Assembly: GCF_012273895.1 (NCBI RefSeq)
Contig: NC_052127.1
Span: 682,001 to 746,000 of the forward strand
DNA: 64,000 bases
From: Zerene cesonia
Lineage: Eukaryota; Arthropoda; Insecta; Lepidoptera; Pieridae
Direction: 5' to 3'
Part shown: positions 24,001 to 34,279 of the stretch, in pieces
Numbering within the stretch: the stretch's first letter is position 1
How the letters are laid out: every line of letters begins with the position of its first letter
Position numbers and translations under genes: made by a program
The notes under the pieces: generated by a model
Databases searched by the model: none
What the model was told of the DNA's origin: nothing
What the model saw: only the letters and a program-made list of their open reading frames with translations

Positions 24001-27000
24001 AATAAGTATACGTATACGTATCTTAATTGGTCTCAATGTTAATAAGCCAATAAGAGTGTTTTTTTAACCTTAAAAATTGATGATAATAATTATTTATGGG
24101 GTCTAGAATGAAAACGTTCTCCGATATTTATTCGCAGAGGCAACGCCTGAGGAAGAAATGTTAAAACCGGAGTTGAAACCCAAAGAAAAACTGTCTGTTT
24201 GGAGATTTATGAGTGAGTGTTTACACCTACATGATTTATTTTATTGCCATCTATGTTTTTAACAAGCTTTTTATTGGCTTCACTTGTATGTTTGAATGTT
24301 TGAACCGATTTCATTTACTTTTTAAGAAATATCGAGGAACGATGACAATATCCAATAATGATCTTTATTCTATTTGAACTCGGCAATCCATTTGTAGAGG
24401 TGTAAGGTCTGCAATCGACCTTACGCCTCCGCGGCCCGTGGTAGCGCTTACCATCAGGCGACCCACCAGCTCCATTGCCGACGATAATAAAAAATATTCT
24501 AATTTGATAAAATTCGATTTTCTATAAAAGCGTGTTTTTAGCTTATTTTAACGTAATAGTTAAAAACCATAACAATTTTCGCAACCGGATTAAAAATATT
24601 TCTTATCACATTAGTGTATAAATAAAAAATACATAGTTCTCTGTATGTTCTAGAAAAATCTAGATCATCCCGTCGCGCTCTGGTCGTCTGCCTCGTGCTG
24701 TACTCAGCTACAGTCTTCCAAGGTCTGGTCGTGGTGCAGGTGTATGCAGCACCGCTATTCGGGAAGGCAGTACCAAGCATGTCTACCACGTTATCCAGTG
24801 TTATATTCGCTATCGTGACTGTGGTGTCCGGAATGATAGCGGCCTACCTTGTTGAGGTTTTAGGGCGGAAGGTAAGGAGGTTATAGGACACAAAATCATA
24901 TCTCTGTTTGAGTTGTAAATGCGTTGCTAAGCAACAGAAAATTTAGAATACATATCAACTTACATTAAGTAACAATAAAAGCAGTACAGTCACAACACTC
25001 AAAATGAAGCACGGGCTTTGAAACCATGAAACTAATATTTAGTGGGCATTATATTAATCATATAGAAAGAAAGAAAGAAAGAGTCTTTCTTTCTTTCTAT
25101 CTCTTCTTTAATCATATCAATCAGTTTTAACACGCTTTTATTAGCTTTCCCTTTATATCTGAATGTAACCACTTATTTCGAACTACTTTAAAAGGACTGA
25201 TTTAATTTTAATTTCGTATCCTTGTTAAGTGGATCGGTAACAATACAACAAGAGATTATTATCCTATCCTTATTATCCTTATTAGGATTGCCGGGATTAA
25301 ATCATTTGTTTGCTTACGTATAGGTACTCTGTATTCGATCAAGTGTGATAATTTAGATGATAATGTAATGATAAACAGTGTGTTTAACTGTGTTTATGCG
25401 TAGCAAAGTCCAATGCTAATGTTAATTACGAAAATATCGCCTGCATGCCTTTCTTACCCTCCTAATGTTTTAATCATTTAAGGAAATACTATAAATTTCT
25501 TTACTTGCAACCCCAATTTAACTGCCTGTTGTGCTTTTATAGAGTTTATTTATAGAATTTATTTGTCTATGATTTGGTGATTAATAAAGTTTTTTTTTAT
25601 TAAATTTTTTGATTTAACGGAATTTCTATGTCATACAGCCACTCATGGTGTATTCATCAGTAGCAGCGGCGGTTTGCTGCGTACTTCTAGCAACCCAAAT
25701 TCAGTTTGAATGGGGACCCAATTGGACGACTGCGGTATTCATATATCTTTTCTGCCTCTCCTATACAATTGGTGCTGGCACCATTCCGTATATCTACTGC
25801 GCAGAAGTATTCTTACCTGAGGTGAGTATCTACACCACAGATAACAAATATAATCCCAACTATCCCCTAATTACAGTTTTTGAAATCGTAGAACGAAGTT
25901 ATCTTGGAAACTACGGGCTCTCATTTTAAAGTAAATTATTCGTGCACTATTATTTAAAAAGACAGTAGAATGTATTAACCGACTTTCGATTTCAAAAAGA
26001 GAAGGAATTTTTACTACAACAGTTTTTTTTTGGCTTTGTCAGAAAAAAATTTGAACTTTAGAACTTTCGACTGGATGAACCGATTTTGATGAATATTCTT
26101 TTATTAGACTGGTGACTCCCGTGTGGTCCCATTTGGTCTTGTTCTGACAATTACAAAACGGTTTAGTTTTTGTTATAAATGCATTTGATTATTTGATTTC
26201 ATTTTATCAATAAGTGTATACGAAGATATCCTAATATATTTGAGAACGCGTCCGTAATAACTTCTATCTAAAGATGTCATGTTGAACTTCTACCAACAAA
26301 AACTACGTATATGTCTATAGACAGTCGTAATCTCTATGATATGTACAAAGGATTCATATTATGGTACCTTTTACACCCGTTATTTCATATTTAAAGATTT
26401 TCTACGTAATAAAGTTGAGCAAATACGTTTTTTCCCAAACCTCAAACTTAAACACTGATAACAACAATTTATCTAACAAAATAATCTTAGGTATTGTATA
26501 ATCTCTAAGATTTTTATCGTTACAACTTTCTTCCTTACATTTTGACCAGAAAAACCAAGCCACCAAATAAAATAATCTAGATAATATTTAAGATATAAAC
26601 TAAACTTAACCTTTCTCCACTTCGTAATTACTTCATACATTATAAGAAGCTTTACCCTTTTATAAAGGAAAGATTTTTAGACTGTGGTACTAAATTACAG
26701 TTCGATTTTTAAAAATGCCGCCGCTTTATATCGACTTTAAAAAGATGTTATCAATTTCGGGCAACTTGATGACAGTTTAGTTTTCTTGTTAAAAATAATT
26801 ATTAGTATGCAATGACGTACCTCCCATTTAGTTAGTTTAAATTTTGAATCATCCACATCATTGGACCATGGAAGTTAAAGTTCAGCTGAAGCACATAGTG
26901 GCATACCACTAAGACGTGAAGTTGCAGCTTTAACGATGAAATAATTTTTGAAATCGATCCAGTAGTTTTTGTGTGAAAACATTACAAACATACTATCATA

Positions 27001-27830
27001 CAATCTTTCCTCTTTACAATAGTAGTATAGACATACATATAAAAATGGTAGTATGATCTACATTGTATTTACCACATAATTAATATGATAATTATATTTT
27101 TTAAGTTTATGACCGAATCATTCAAGAATCGCGCATGAAAACATTCGCGTAATATAATTTTTTACACTCTTGTAGGGAAATAATATTTGCATATGTCATC
27201 ATTCACCTTTTGATTTGCACATTCGAGCAAGTGACCGACATAACCTATTATTATGTGTAGTCTCTAGTATTTTCATTGTTTGTAGTCTCTAATATTATGA
27301 ATGAAAACTTATCCCGATTGTTTCAGATAAAAAGCTTCGCGTCTATATTCGCTATGGAATGGGCCTTCCTTGGATTCTTTATAGTACTCTTTATTTTCAA
27401 CCCCCTCGTTAGTTATATAGGTAAGCGTGAACAATATGACATGATTTCATGACATTGCAAAATAAAAAAGAAAATTAAAATTTTTAATAGTTATCTATAC
27501 ACTGGATTTAATTCTTTGTTATATGCTATTTGTTAATTTTTAGTACATCATCATCATGAGACCATATTTCATGTTCCCACTGGTGGGACACAGGCCTTCT
27601 ATGAGGGTTCATAATTAAGCACGCTCGCCAAGTGCGGGTTAGCGGTTTTAGTGCATAATATTTTAATATTTATCTATTTTCCAGGATTAGGCGGTGTATT
27701 CTATATCTTTGCCGTGGTGTGTTTGCTGACTGCAATATTCTGCGTCTTCTTCATGCCAGAGACGAAAGGACTGACTGTTGATGTTATACAACTGCAATTT
27801 GCTAAACCACGATCTCTTAATAAAACGTGA
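21015..27830 (+). CDS. MFS sugar transporter, Tret1-like (copy 3)
   Basis: Nine exons: 21015-21051, 22136-22365, 23015-23335, 23566-23671, 24138-24212, 24654-24871, 25639-25821, 27327-27420 and 27685-27830. They join in frame to 469 residues with GT-AG borders. It is a predicted 12-helix membrane sugar carrier. Signatures: EKFGRKYTCF after helix 2, SEFCQESIRG before helix 5, a charged central linker (residues about 200-265), RSSRRAL at the start of the second half, VEVLGRK, WGPNW and MPETKGLTVD near the C-terminus. It is the tandem sister of the gene at 8880-17785 and has one intron fewer. As in the sister gene, the PESPR motif after helix 6 (here KDSALYLM) and the QLSG motif in helix 7 (here FQGLVVVQVYA) are altered. 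Transport specificity may therefore differ from trehalose or glucose carriers. Substrate unknown. Confidence 0.89.
21150..21315 (+). repeat. Family D RTE-like 3' end
   Basis: Matches 35390-35555: 'aatggaccgattttcaaaa'-type core, 'tatgtaccacgg', then 'cgaagccggggcg' and a terminal 'ctagt'. Such 'gaagccggggcg..ctagt' ends are common 3' ends of insect non-LTR elements. Confidence 0.6.
22690..22915 (+). repeat. Family H tRNA-derived SINE
   Basis: The head from about 22710 has an A-box-like 'ttggtacagtggttaacgcg' and a B-box-like 'gggttcaattccc', so a tRNA-derived pol III promoter is likely. The non-tRNA body includes 'gtctggcaggacacagaag' and ends 'aggggacacgggacttcac'. It lies in intron 2 of transporter 3. 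It is not a tRNA gene, because the 3' acceptor side does not pair. Confidence 0.68.
23820..23975 (+). repeat. RTE-like repeat 3' end
   Basis: 'tccgccatggactcctaagg', 'gtgcagtttgatccaactt' and the end 'cggagccggggcgtgcagt' match the two halves of the interrupted repeat at 31915-32520. Confidence 0.6.
24375..24490 (+). repeat. Family B repeat, 3' fragment
   Basis: Shares 'ggcaatccatttgtagagg' with the copy at 10055-10395, and 'gtggtagcgcttaccatcag' near its end. Confidence 0.6.
27545..27655 (-). repeat. Family E SINE, 3' fragment
   Basis: Inverted tail of family E ('catcatcatcatgag', 'acaggccttctatgagggtt', 'gccaagtgcgggttagc') in the last intron of transporter 3. Confidence 0.65.
27819..27824 (+). 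terminator. AATAAA at the end of transporter 3
   Basis: A poly-A hexamer overlaps the codons before the TGA stop at 27828-27830, with GT-rich 'ctgtgttta' downstream. It sits in the same position as in transporter 2. Confidence 0.4.
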
Positions 27831-28526
27831 ATCTCAGTCTGTGTTTAATTTATTTAAGGTCCTATGCAAAAAATATCCATTTATCTCAAAAAAATATTCG
27901 AAAGCTTTATAAAATGATTTACTATTAAAAAAAGTTATATTAACATTTAGGCCATGTTAGGTACCTAACTATACTTTTAAGCTGTACATATAATTTTATT
28001 ATAAATGGGTCCTTCAAAATATCTATTAACATAATACCTATTTGAATTTTTTACCAAAATAAAACACAACAGGTACATATTATAACCTTATGAAATTAAA
28101 TTTAAACTGCTAGAAATAAATTACATTCAACATTCGTTAAATAGGTACTTGGCCCGAGGCCGTGTGGATTGTATTTAATCCGAAAATTATTTGTTACTTT
28201 GACTAGATAGTATTATGTTATCTGTGCTTTAACGTTGCCAAAAGCGAAATGTCAGCAGTCATGTGTCATAACTCAATAGACAATATTTTTTGGCTACATT
28301 GGAGTGTTATTTGTAAACAAAACTGGAGAGTCGAGAAATCTTTGAAAGAAGTTAAACGAATGCAACGATTGTCAAATTATTTGCAAATCGGTTTTTTAAA
28401 TACGTTGAAGTAAAGTATTATTAATTCATTTGTGCTTACATTGTGGAAGAGTGGTTGCGTAAAATAATCTGAATTCTCACGCTAATACTCTGTAATAAAG
28501 GTTGAATTGCATATCTATAACAAAAC
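27831..28526. other. Spacer between transporter 3 and PPP2R3C
   Basis: AT-rich, with no exon seen. It must contain the 3' end of the transporter transcript and the promoter of PPP2R3C. No clear TATA box is placed. Confidence 0.45.
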
Positions 28527-31500
28527 ATGTCTGAAATAAAGAAGGAAAGTAAATCTGTCGAAACTCAAAATAATGTAACGACGGATATAGTCAAATTGGA
28601 TGAGGAGCAAATAAAAATCAATAACAAATTGAAGGAGCGCTTGAGAAAGTACATAAAAAAGCTTGATGGTAATTAAATTTGAGCATGTGCTTTAAATTAG
28701 TCTAGATAATTAACTAATATTATATCTTAAAACGAGCAATTCTTGTATATATATATATAATTGGAATCTCGGAATCGGCTCCAAAGATTTTCATGAAATT
28801 TAGTATAGGGGGTTTCGGGGGCGATAAATCAATCTAGCTAGGAATCATTTTTAGAAAATGTCATATTCGTGTTTTATCGACTTAAACTTACTTTTTTAAC
28901 AACATGGCATTTCCTAGAATTAAGCGACCAACTACATTAAAAGTCAATCTTTCAAATGAAAATCCTCGACATACCCGCAATATAGTATGGAAAGAAGTAC
29001 TAGATTTAAATCCGATTTAAAAATTAAAACTGTGATGACATAAATATACATATACACTTGCGTAATTGATTGATTGATAAACTGTAAAAAATTAAGTATT
29101 TGTTTCTAATATAATATGAAACTAATTGCACTCACGATTTTTTTCTTTAAATAACCAGTTCATATTTTTTTATTATTCTGTCGGTAAGATCGAAAAATAT
29201 TATTCATATTTCATCATTTTATTAGTATGTAATTCGTACTTAAATATAATTTCCCAAAAACACAATTTATAAAAAATATAAAAAAAAATACCCGTCATCC
29301 AGGTACTTTGTGTGATTGTAGAAGTACTAAACTGTACTTGTTGTGAGTTGTATAAAATTATGAATATTTTTATTACTTGATCAAGTATATTGTAATACTT
29401 GTTCGCGCGGTTTCACTCGCATAGTGCAAATATATCTGTAGCTTTGAAGTGTTAAATATCAATGAAGAACTATTTAGGCAAATAAATGTAAAAATATGTA
29501 TGAAACCATTACATATTTGAGTATTGCATTAATTTCTAAAAATCTATAGATACTGGCACCAGTACTACAAAAGAAGAAAGCGAAAAGATAGAACTAGACA
29601 CCTTCAAACAATTGTACAAGCCTAAAATAGATGGAAATGAAGCCTCATACAAGAAAATACCAAAATTCTATTTCAAACTGCCAAGATCTGATGATGTCCT
29701 CTCACAGAAACTAAGGGAGGAAACGAGAGCTCAATTTTTACAGAAGAAAAGCAAGGAATTACTGGATAACAGTGAGCTGAAGCATCTGTGGAGTCTGCTG
29801 GAGAAGTCTAATGGATGCTACAGTATGGCCAGCAGTGACGAGCTGACAATTGATTATTTGCAGTTCAGGAAAGTTCGCGATGAGGCTGGACCTAAGTATC
29901 GGTAAGTGAGAAGTTGTATATAAAATATCCGATATGTTATTATAGAATACACCTTAGTTCAGGTCAACAACTAGACTTTACACTAAAAAGGTTTAGGTTT
30001 TTAAACATAAATTACACAATTGAACAAATTCATGTATTTAAAAACAGTTCTCTGAGATTTTGTCACAAGATTTGTTTGATTCGACCCCACACTCCCAAAT
30101 TTACATGATCTTTTTTAATATGTAAGTTTCTAATGTAAGTTTGTTGTAATTATTTAAAAAAGTTCTCAATACTTTTTTATTAGAACTACCTAAGATTTGT
30201 ATTGAGATGACCTTCTAATGTAATTAACGCGCACCCAGAAATAATGTTGTTCTAGACCATACTTCACAGCGGAAGTATTTGGAAGGCTGCAAGCCGCAGA
30301 AGGTGGGGTGGGTCGCGTGAGAGGCGTGTCTCTGTTCAATTACGTGATGAGGAGGGTGTGGCTTCAGCAGACAAGGATCGGCCTTTCCTTGTATGATGTG
30401 ACGGGACAGGGCTATTTAACAGAGCATGTATGTAACAGCATCGTAAATTTTATAAGAGCAACTATAGAGTTTCTTGCGGTTTTTCTCTGTAGAAACTGCT
30501 TTCTGAACCAGTGGTAAACGTTAAAACTGTGTTATGATGAGTCAAAAGTGCTTCTTCTAAGAACAAATAAATGTTTGAGTTTGAGTTTGAATGTTGTTAT
30601 TTGTTATATAAATGCTTATAAATTCTTTAAACACGCCAGTTTTTTTTTGTATTCTTTAAAATTCTTCACGATAATTGTAATGTCCAAAACATTCCAGGAT
30701 CTCGAAAGCTATATAGCAGAATTGGTACCGTCGCTAGCGGCACTAGATGGTCTGGACTCCTCCTTCACGTCGTTCTACGTGTGCACGGCGGCGAGGAAGT
30801 TCCTCTTCTTTCTAGATCCCCTCAGGGTGGGCAGGGTGAGAATAAGGGATGTGCTCTCCTGTTCATTTTTGGACGATTTATTGGAGGTAATCCTGTTTAT
30901 TAAAACACTTAATATTTAATAGTTTCTGTTATGTAAAATGACCCTGTCGAAGGTTCTCAGAAAAAACACAAAAAAAAAACAGTTGAAATGAGGACTTCCC
31001 GCTTTTTTTGAAGTCGGTTTACTATAGAAATTAATCAAACTTAAATAAATCAGCTTCGGGAAGAAGATCTACCAATGGAACTGCAAGAACAGAACTGGTT
31101 CAGTGCAGCATCAGCTCTGAGAGTCTACGGGCAGTACCTTAATCTCGACAGAGATCATAACGGGATGCTGAGCATAAATGAATTGGCAGGGTGAGTGCGA
31201 TTTACACATATACAAACGATCTTTTTTTTTCATCTATATTGTAGGGTAGTTGGGTAAAATTGTATTGTATAATATTTGTTTCAGAGTAAAATAAATAAAT
31301 CAAATGCTTGCAAATTTTTTTTATGTCATTAGCAAGCAACTGAGCGGTGGTTCGCCTGATGGTAATAGGTGATATGACCCCATTTTAGATTTTAGAGTGC
31401 CCAACTTCTTGTACCTCTGTATAATGCCATTTGTACATGTTTTTCTTTTATTGTAGGATCTTTCCGTATTTCTCTATCTTCTGTGTGTGCAATAAAGTAT

Positions 31501-32773
31501 TAAATAAATAGTAATTTTGGGTCTTACATCTAAGTATTCTAATAAACACGTGTTTAACAGGTATGGATCAGGAACATTGACGCGAGCGTTCCTACAACGT
31601 GTATTTCAGCAATGTCTCACGTACGACGGGGAAATGGACTATAAGACATATCTAGATCTAGTGTTAGCGCTGGAGAACAGGCGCCAGCCGGCCGCGCTCG
31701 CTTATCTGTTCAGGGTCTTGGATATAAACTCACAGGGGTATTTGGACGCGTTTACGCTGAATTATTTCTTTAAGGTGAGTTTTAGTATAAATGCAATTAA
31801 CGTATATATATAATTGTTTTATATTGAAAGATTAGTTAGGTTAGATCATAGGTAGTATATTTATAGGAATTGAGGTTTTTCTCCCAGGTCTGTTTTGATT
31901 AAAATCTTAATATATAAATTACGTGTCACATAATTTGCTCCCCATGGACTCCTAATCAACTCAACCGATTTCAATCAAATCTGCATACCAGTGCTGTATG
32001 ATCCAACTTTTAAGAAAGTATAGTTGAGAATATTTGAAAGAATAGAAAAAATTTGATCACGAGGCGGGATTCGAACCCGCGTTTTTTGCCAAACCGTAGC
32101 AACGCCTAGCATCTCGGCTACCCGTGATCCCGCCACAGTAATCGAATTTCTTCTATTCTTTCGGCTTTACGTGCCTAAGCCGCCACGCCGTCTATTGAGA
32201 TGATTAAGAATCACATCACAACCAATACGAAACATTATTTCAATGATAACAATATTGTATCCATGGAACGCGGCCTTTGTTAAATTTTATTTTTAGTTTT
32301 ATACCATTGAAATACTTTATAAATGAGAAATTTATAATGCATTACTATAGTAGATTAGATAGTAGAGTAGATAGTATAGTTTCCATCCATCCATCCATTC
32401 ATCCCAGATTAGTCCAATATTGGATATAGTCCTCCCCCAAAACATGCCAGAGTTGCCATTGAGTTGTATGTTATCTCCATTACGATAAATGACTACGGGC
32501 AGAGCCGGGGCGTGCAGTTAGTCTATTTTAAAACTCAATTTTCAGGCAATACAAGAGCAAATGATAGCCCACGGCGCGGAACCGGTCAACTTCGACGACG
32601 TTAAAGACGAAATCTTCGACATGATCCGTCCAGAACACCCATCTCGTATCACCCTCCAGGACCTGATCCGGAGTGGGCAGGGCCACACGGCCGTGTCCAT
32701 ACTGCTGGAACTGCACGGCTTCTGGGCGTACGAGAATAGGGAGGCGCTGGCCGCTGCTGGGGACCATTCGTGA
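28527..32773 (+). CDS. PPP2R3C: PP2A regulatory subunit B'' gamma (G5PR)
   Basis: Regulatory B'' gamma subunit, which targets protein phosphatase 2A (and PP5 in vertebrates) and takes part in centrosome and cell-division control. Seven exons: 28527-28668, 29550-29901, 30256-30427, 30698-30886, 31054-31190, 31561-31774 and 32546-32773. They join in frame to 477 residues (the human protein has about 453). The N-terminus is Lys/Glu-rich. Conserved PKFYFKLP and the QLQAAEGG-like block precede the EF-hand part. Calcium-loop-like stretches are LDRDHNGMLSINEL (about residues 316-329) and DINSQGYLDAF (about 385-395), with a weaker DVTGQGYL before them. The start is the first Met of the frame, directly before a charged region as in the family. 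The C-terminus is short and polar (AAAGDHS). It converges with OPLAH on the other strand. Confidence 0.92.
30465..30595 (+). repeat. Family J dispersed repeat
   Basis: 'gtagaaactgctttctgaac', 'aaaactgtgttatgatgag' and the tail 'gtttgagtttgagttt' recur at 45175-45300 and, partly, at 8495-8585 and 51240-51310. It looks like the 3' tail of a non-LTR element, in intron 3 of PPP2R3C. Confidence 0.6.
31318..31372 (-). repeat. Family B repeat, short inverted fragment
   Basis: 'tttttatgtcattagcaag' and 'gtggttcgcctgatggtaa' are the inverted 3' end of family B, in intron 5 of PPP2R3C. Confidence 0.55.
31915..32520 (+). repeat. RTE-like repeat interrupted by tRNA-like element
   Basis: The left half (31915-32030, 'ccatggactcctaatcaact') and right half (about 32460-32520, 'cagagccggggcgtgcagtt') together equal the uninterrupted copy at 23820-23975. 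Between them lies an inverted family C element with its tRNA-like core at about 32055-32135, followed by its non-tRNA body. It is thus a nested insertion inside the last intron of PPP2R3C. Confidence 0.65.
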
Positions 32774-32910
32774 ATGTTCTGGAAGGCTCTGGAGTGTTCT
32801 GGAACTCTTAGGGTAATAGTGTGTTTGGAAAGATTGTGGAAAGTTGTGGAATATACTGGAAAGTCCTGGTGTGTTGCGGAAAGTTGTGAAATGTTCTGGA
32901 ATGATCAGCA
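32772..32910 (+). promoter_or_regulatory. Phased GAA/TTC array, heat-shock-element-like
   Basis: From 32772, overlapping the TGA stop, GAA and TTC triplets alternate every five bases: GAA, TTC, GAA, then CTC, GAG, TTC, GAA, CTT through 32809. The first three units form a perfect nGAAnnTTCnnGAA site. A second short match lies near 32890-32905. A degenerate 10-bp tandem repeat (tgttctggaa) explains the pattern equally well, so regulatory function is only a possibility. Confidence 0.35.
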
Positions 32911-34190
32911 TGCAATGGCGTGGTAGTTAGATTGAGATTGTTCTAGAAGTTTATATGGACTTTTATATTCTATTGAATACTGTGGATTATAATTCAAAAT
33001 ATGATTTTGGAGATCTAAGGAATTTATCTAGAATTTTCTGCCTTTAAAAATATTCAATATTTATGGGATTGTTGTAGAAATTTCGATAATGTAACATCTC
33101 AGTGGTATAAATGAATATGAAAATATTGCAGAGTTGAGCATTTTTCTCAAGATTTGTCTAGAATTCACTTAGTATTTGTTCTTTCTAATGATTAAGTTTG
33201 AGAAATGTCTACTTTATATTATACCAGTGTCGCTATTTCAAGATTGAAATTAAATGACGATATACGATGTACTTATTTACATTTTTATACCGTTCAGATA
33301 ACTGTGACCTCTTTTTTATATTAATAAAAAAAAATGGCGTGTGTGCGATTGACAGAAATGAAACTTCAATAAATCGACAATCGAATGAATAAAATACTAT
33401 GTATAATTCTGTCTCGTTCCTTGCCGGCTTCATTCTACACATGTTTGTATTTCTCTTACCTGTCGTTTTTTCCGTTGCATCAGGTTTGAAATCACAACGA
33501 TTCTAAAGAATTTTCACTTCAATAAATATTGAAACAAAATTGAGTTCTATTTTATATCCTGCAGATATAAAAATTTTGTGTTTTTGTATTCGTGTTGCTT
33601 ATAAGAAGAAATAAACATATAAATGTATTCTTATTTCAATACCAATTTAATTTTTTTTAGGTTTAGGTTTAAGAAATAATAGACAATTTTCTGAATTGCA
33701 TTTATTTCAACCAAACTACGTATTTTTAGCAACGAAAACACCAATATAACAATATAAGTGTAAAATATATAAATAACATTTGTATATTGAATTTCAGAAA
33801 AACCTATGTATTACTAAATTCTTATTATTGCACTCTGAAATATAAAGTCTACAGTATATAATGAAAATTGTACTGTTTGTTTGTACTTAACTTTAAAGCT
33901 AAAAATGCACAGATATTATTAAAATAAATTATAGAGTATAAAAATACATATTAATCTATAAAAATTTGATCAAGTTACACAACTTAAAATTATGTAAATA
34001 ATAAGAGAAATTAAATCTCTCTTAGAAATCTATTTTGTGCTTGTGTTGTAAATATATATAAACAAATAAAAAAAATTATTAATTACTTGAAATTAATTGA
34101 AGCAGTATATTGATATAAAACAATATCATAAAAAATAAAATGAAATAAAAGAATTGTTAAAATGTGCGATATTCTAGTAAATTGTAAATA
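32911..34190. other. Spacer between convergent PPP2R3C and OPLAH
   Basis: AT-rich, with no exon. AATAAA hexamers near 33367 and 33522 could serve PPP2R3C. Confidence 0.45.
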
Positions 34191-34196
34191 TTTATT
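34191..34196 (-). terminator. Poly-A signal of OPLAH
   Basis: TTTATT on the plus strand is AATAAA on the minus strand, about 85 bases past the OPLAH stop codon at 34280-34282. It is the closest canonical hexamer. Confidence 0.45.
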
Positions 34197-34279
34197 GTCT
34201 TTTTTTATTGTTTTCTATTTAATACATCTCGATATTGAAACCAAAACGCATATTAACTTGTTGATAACTGTTTATACGC

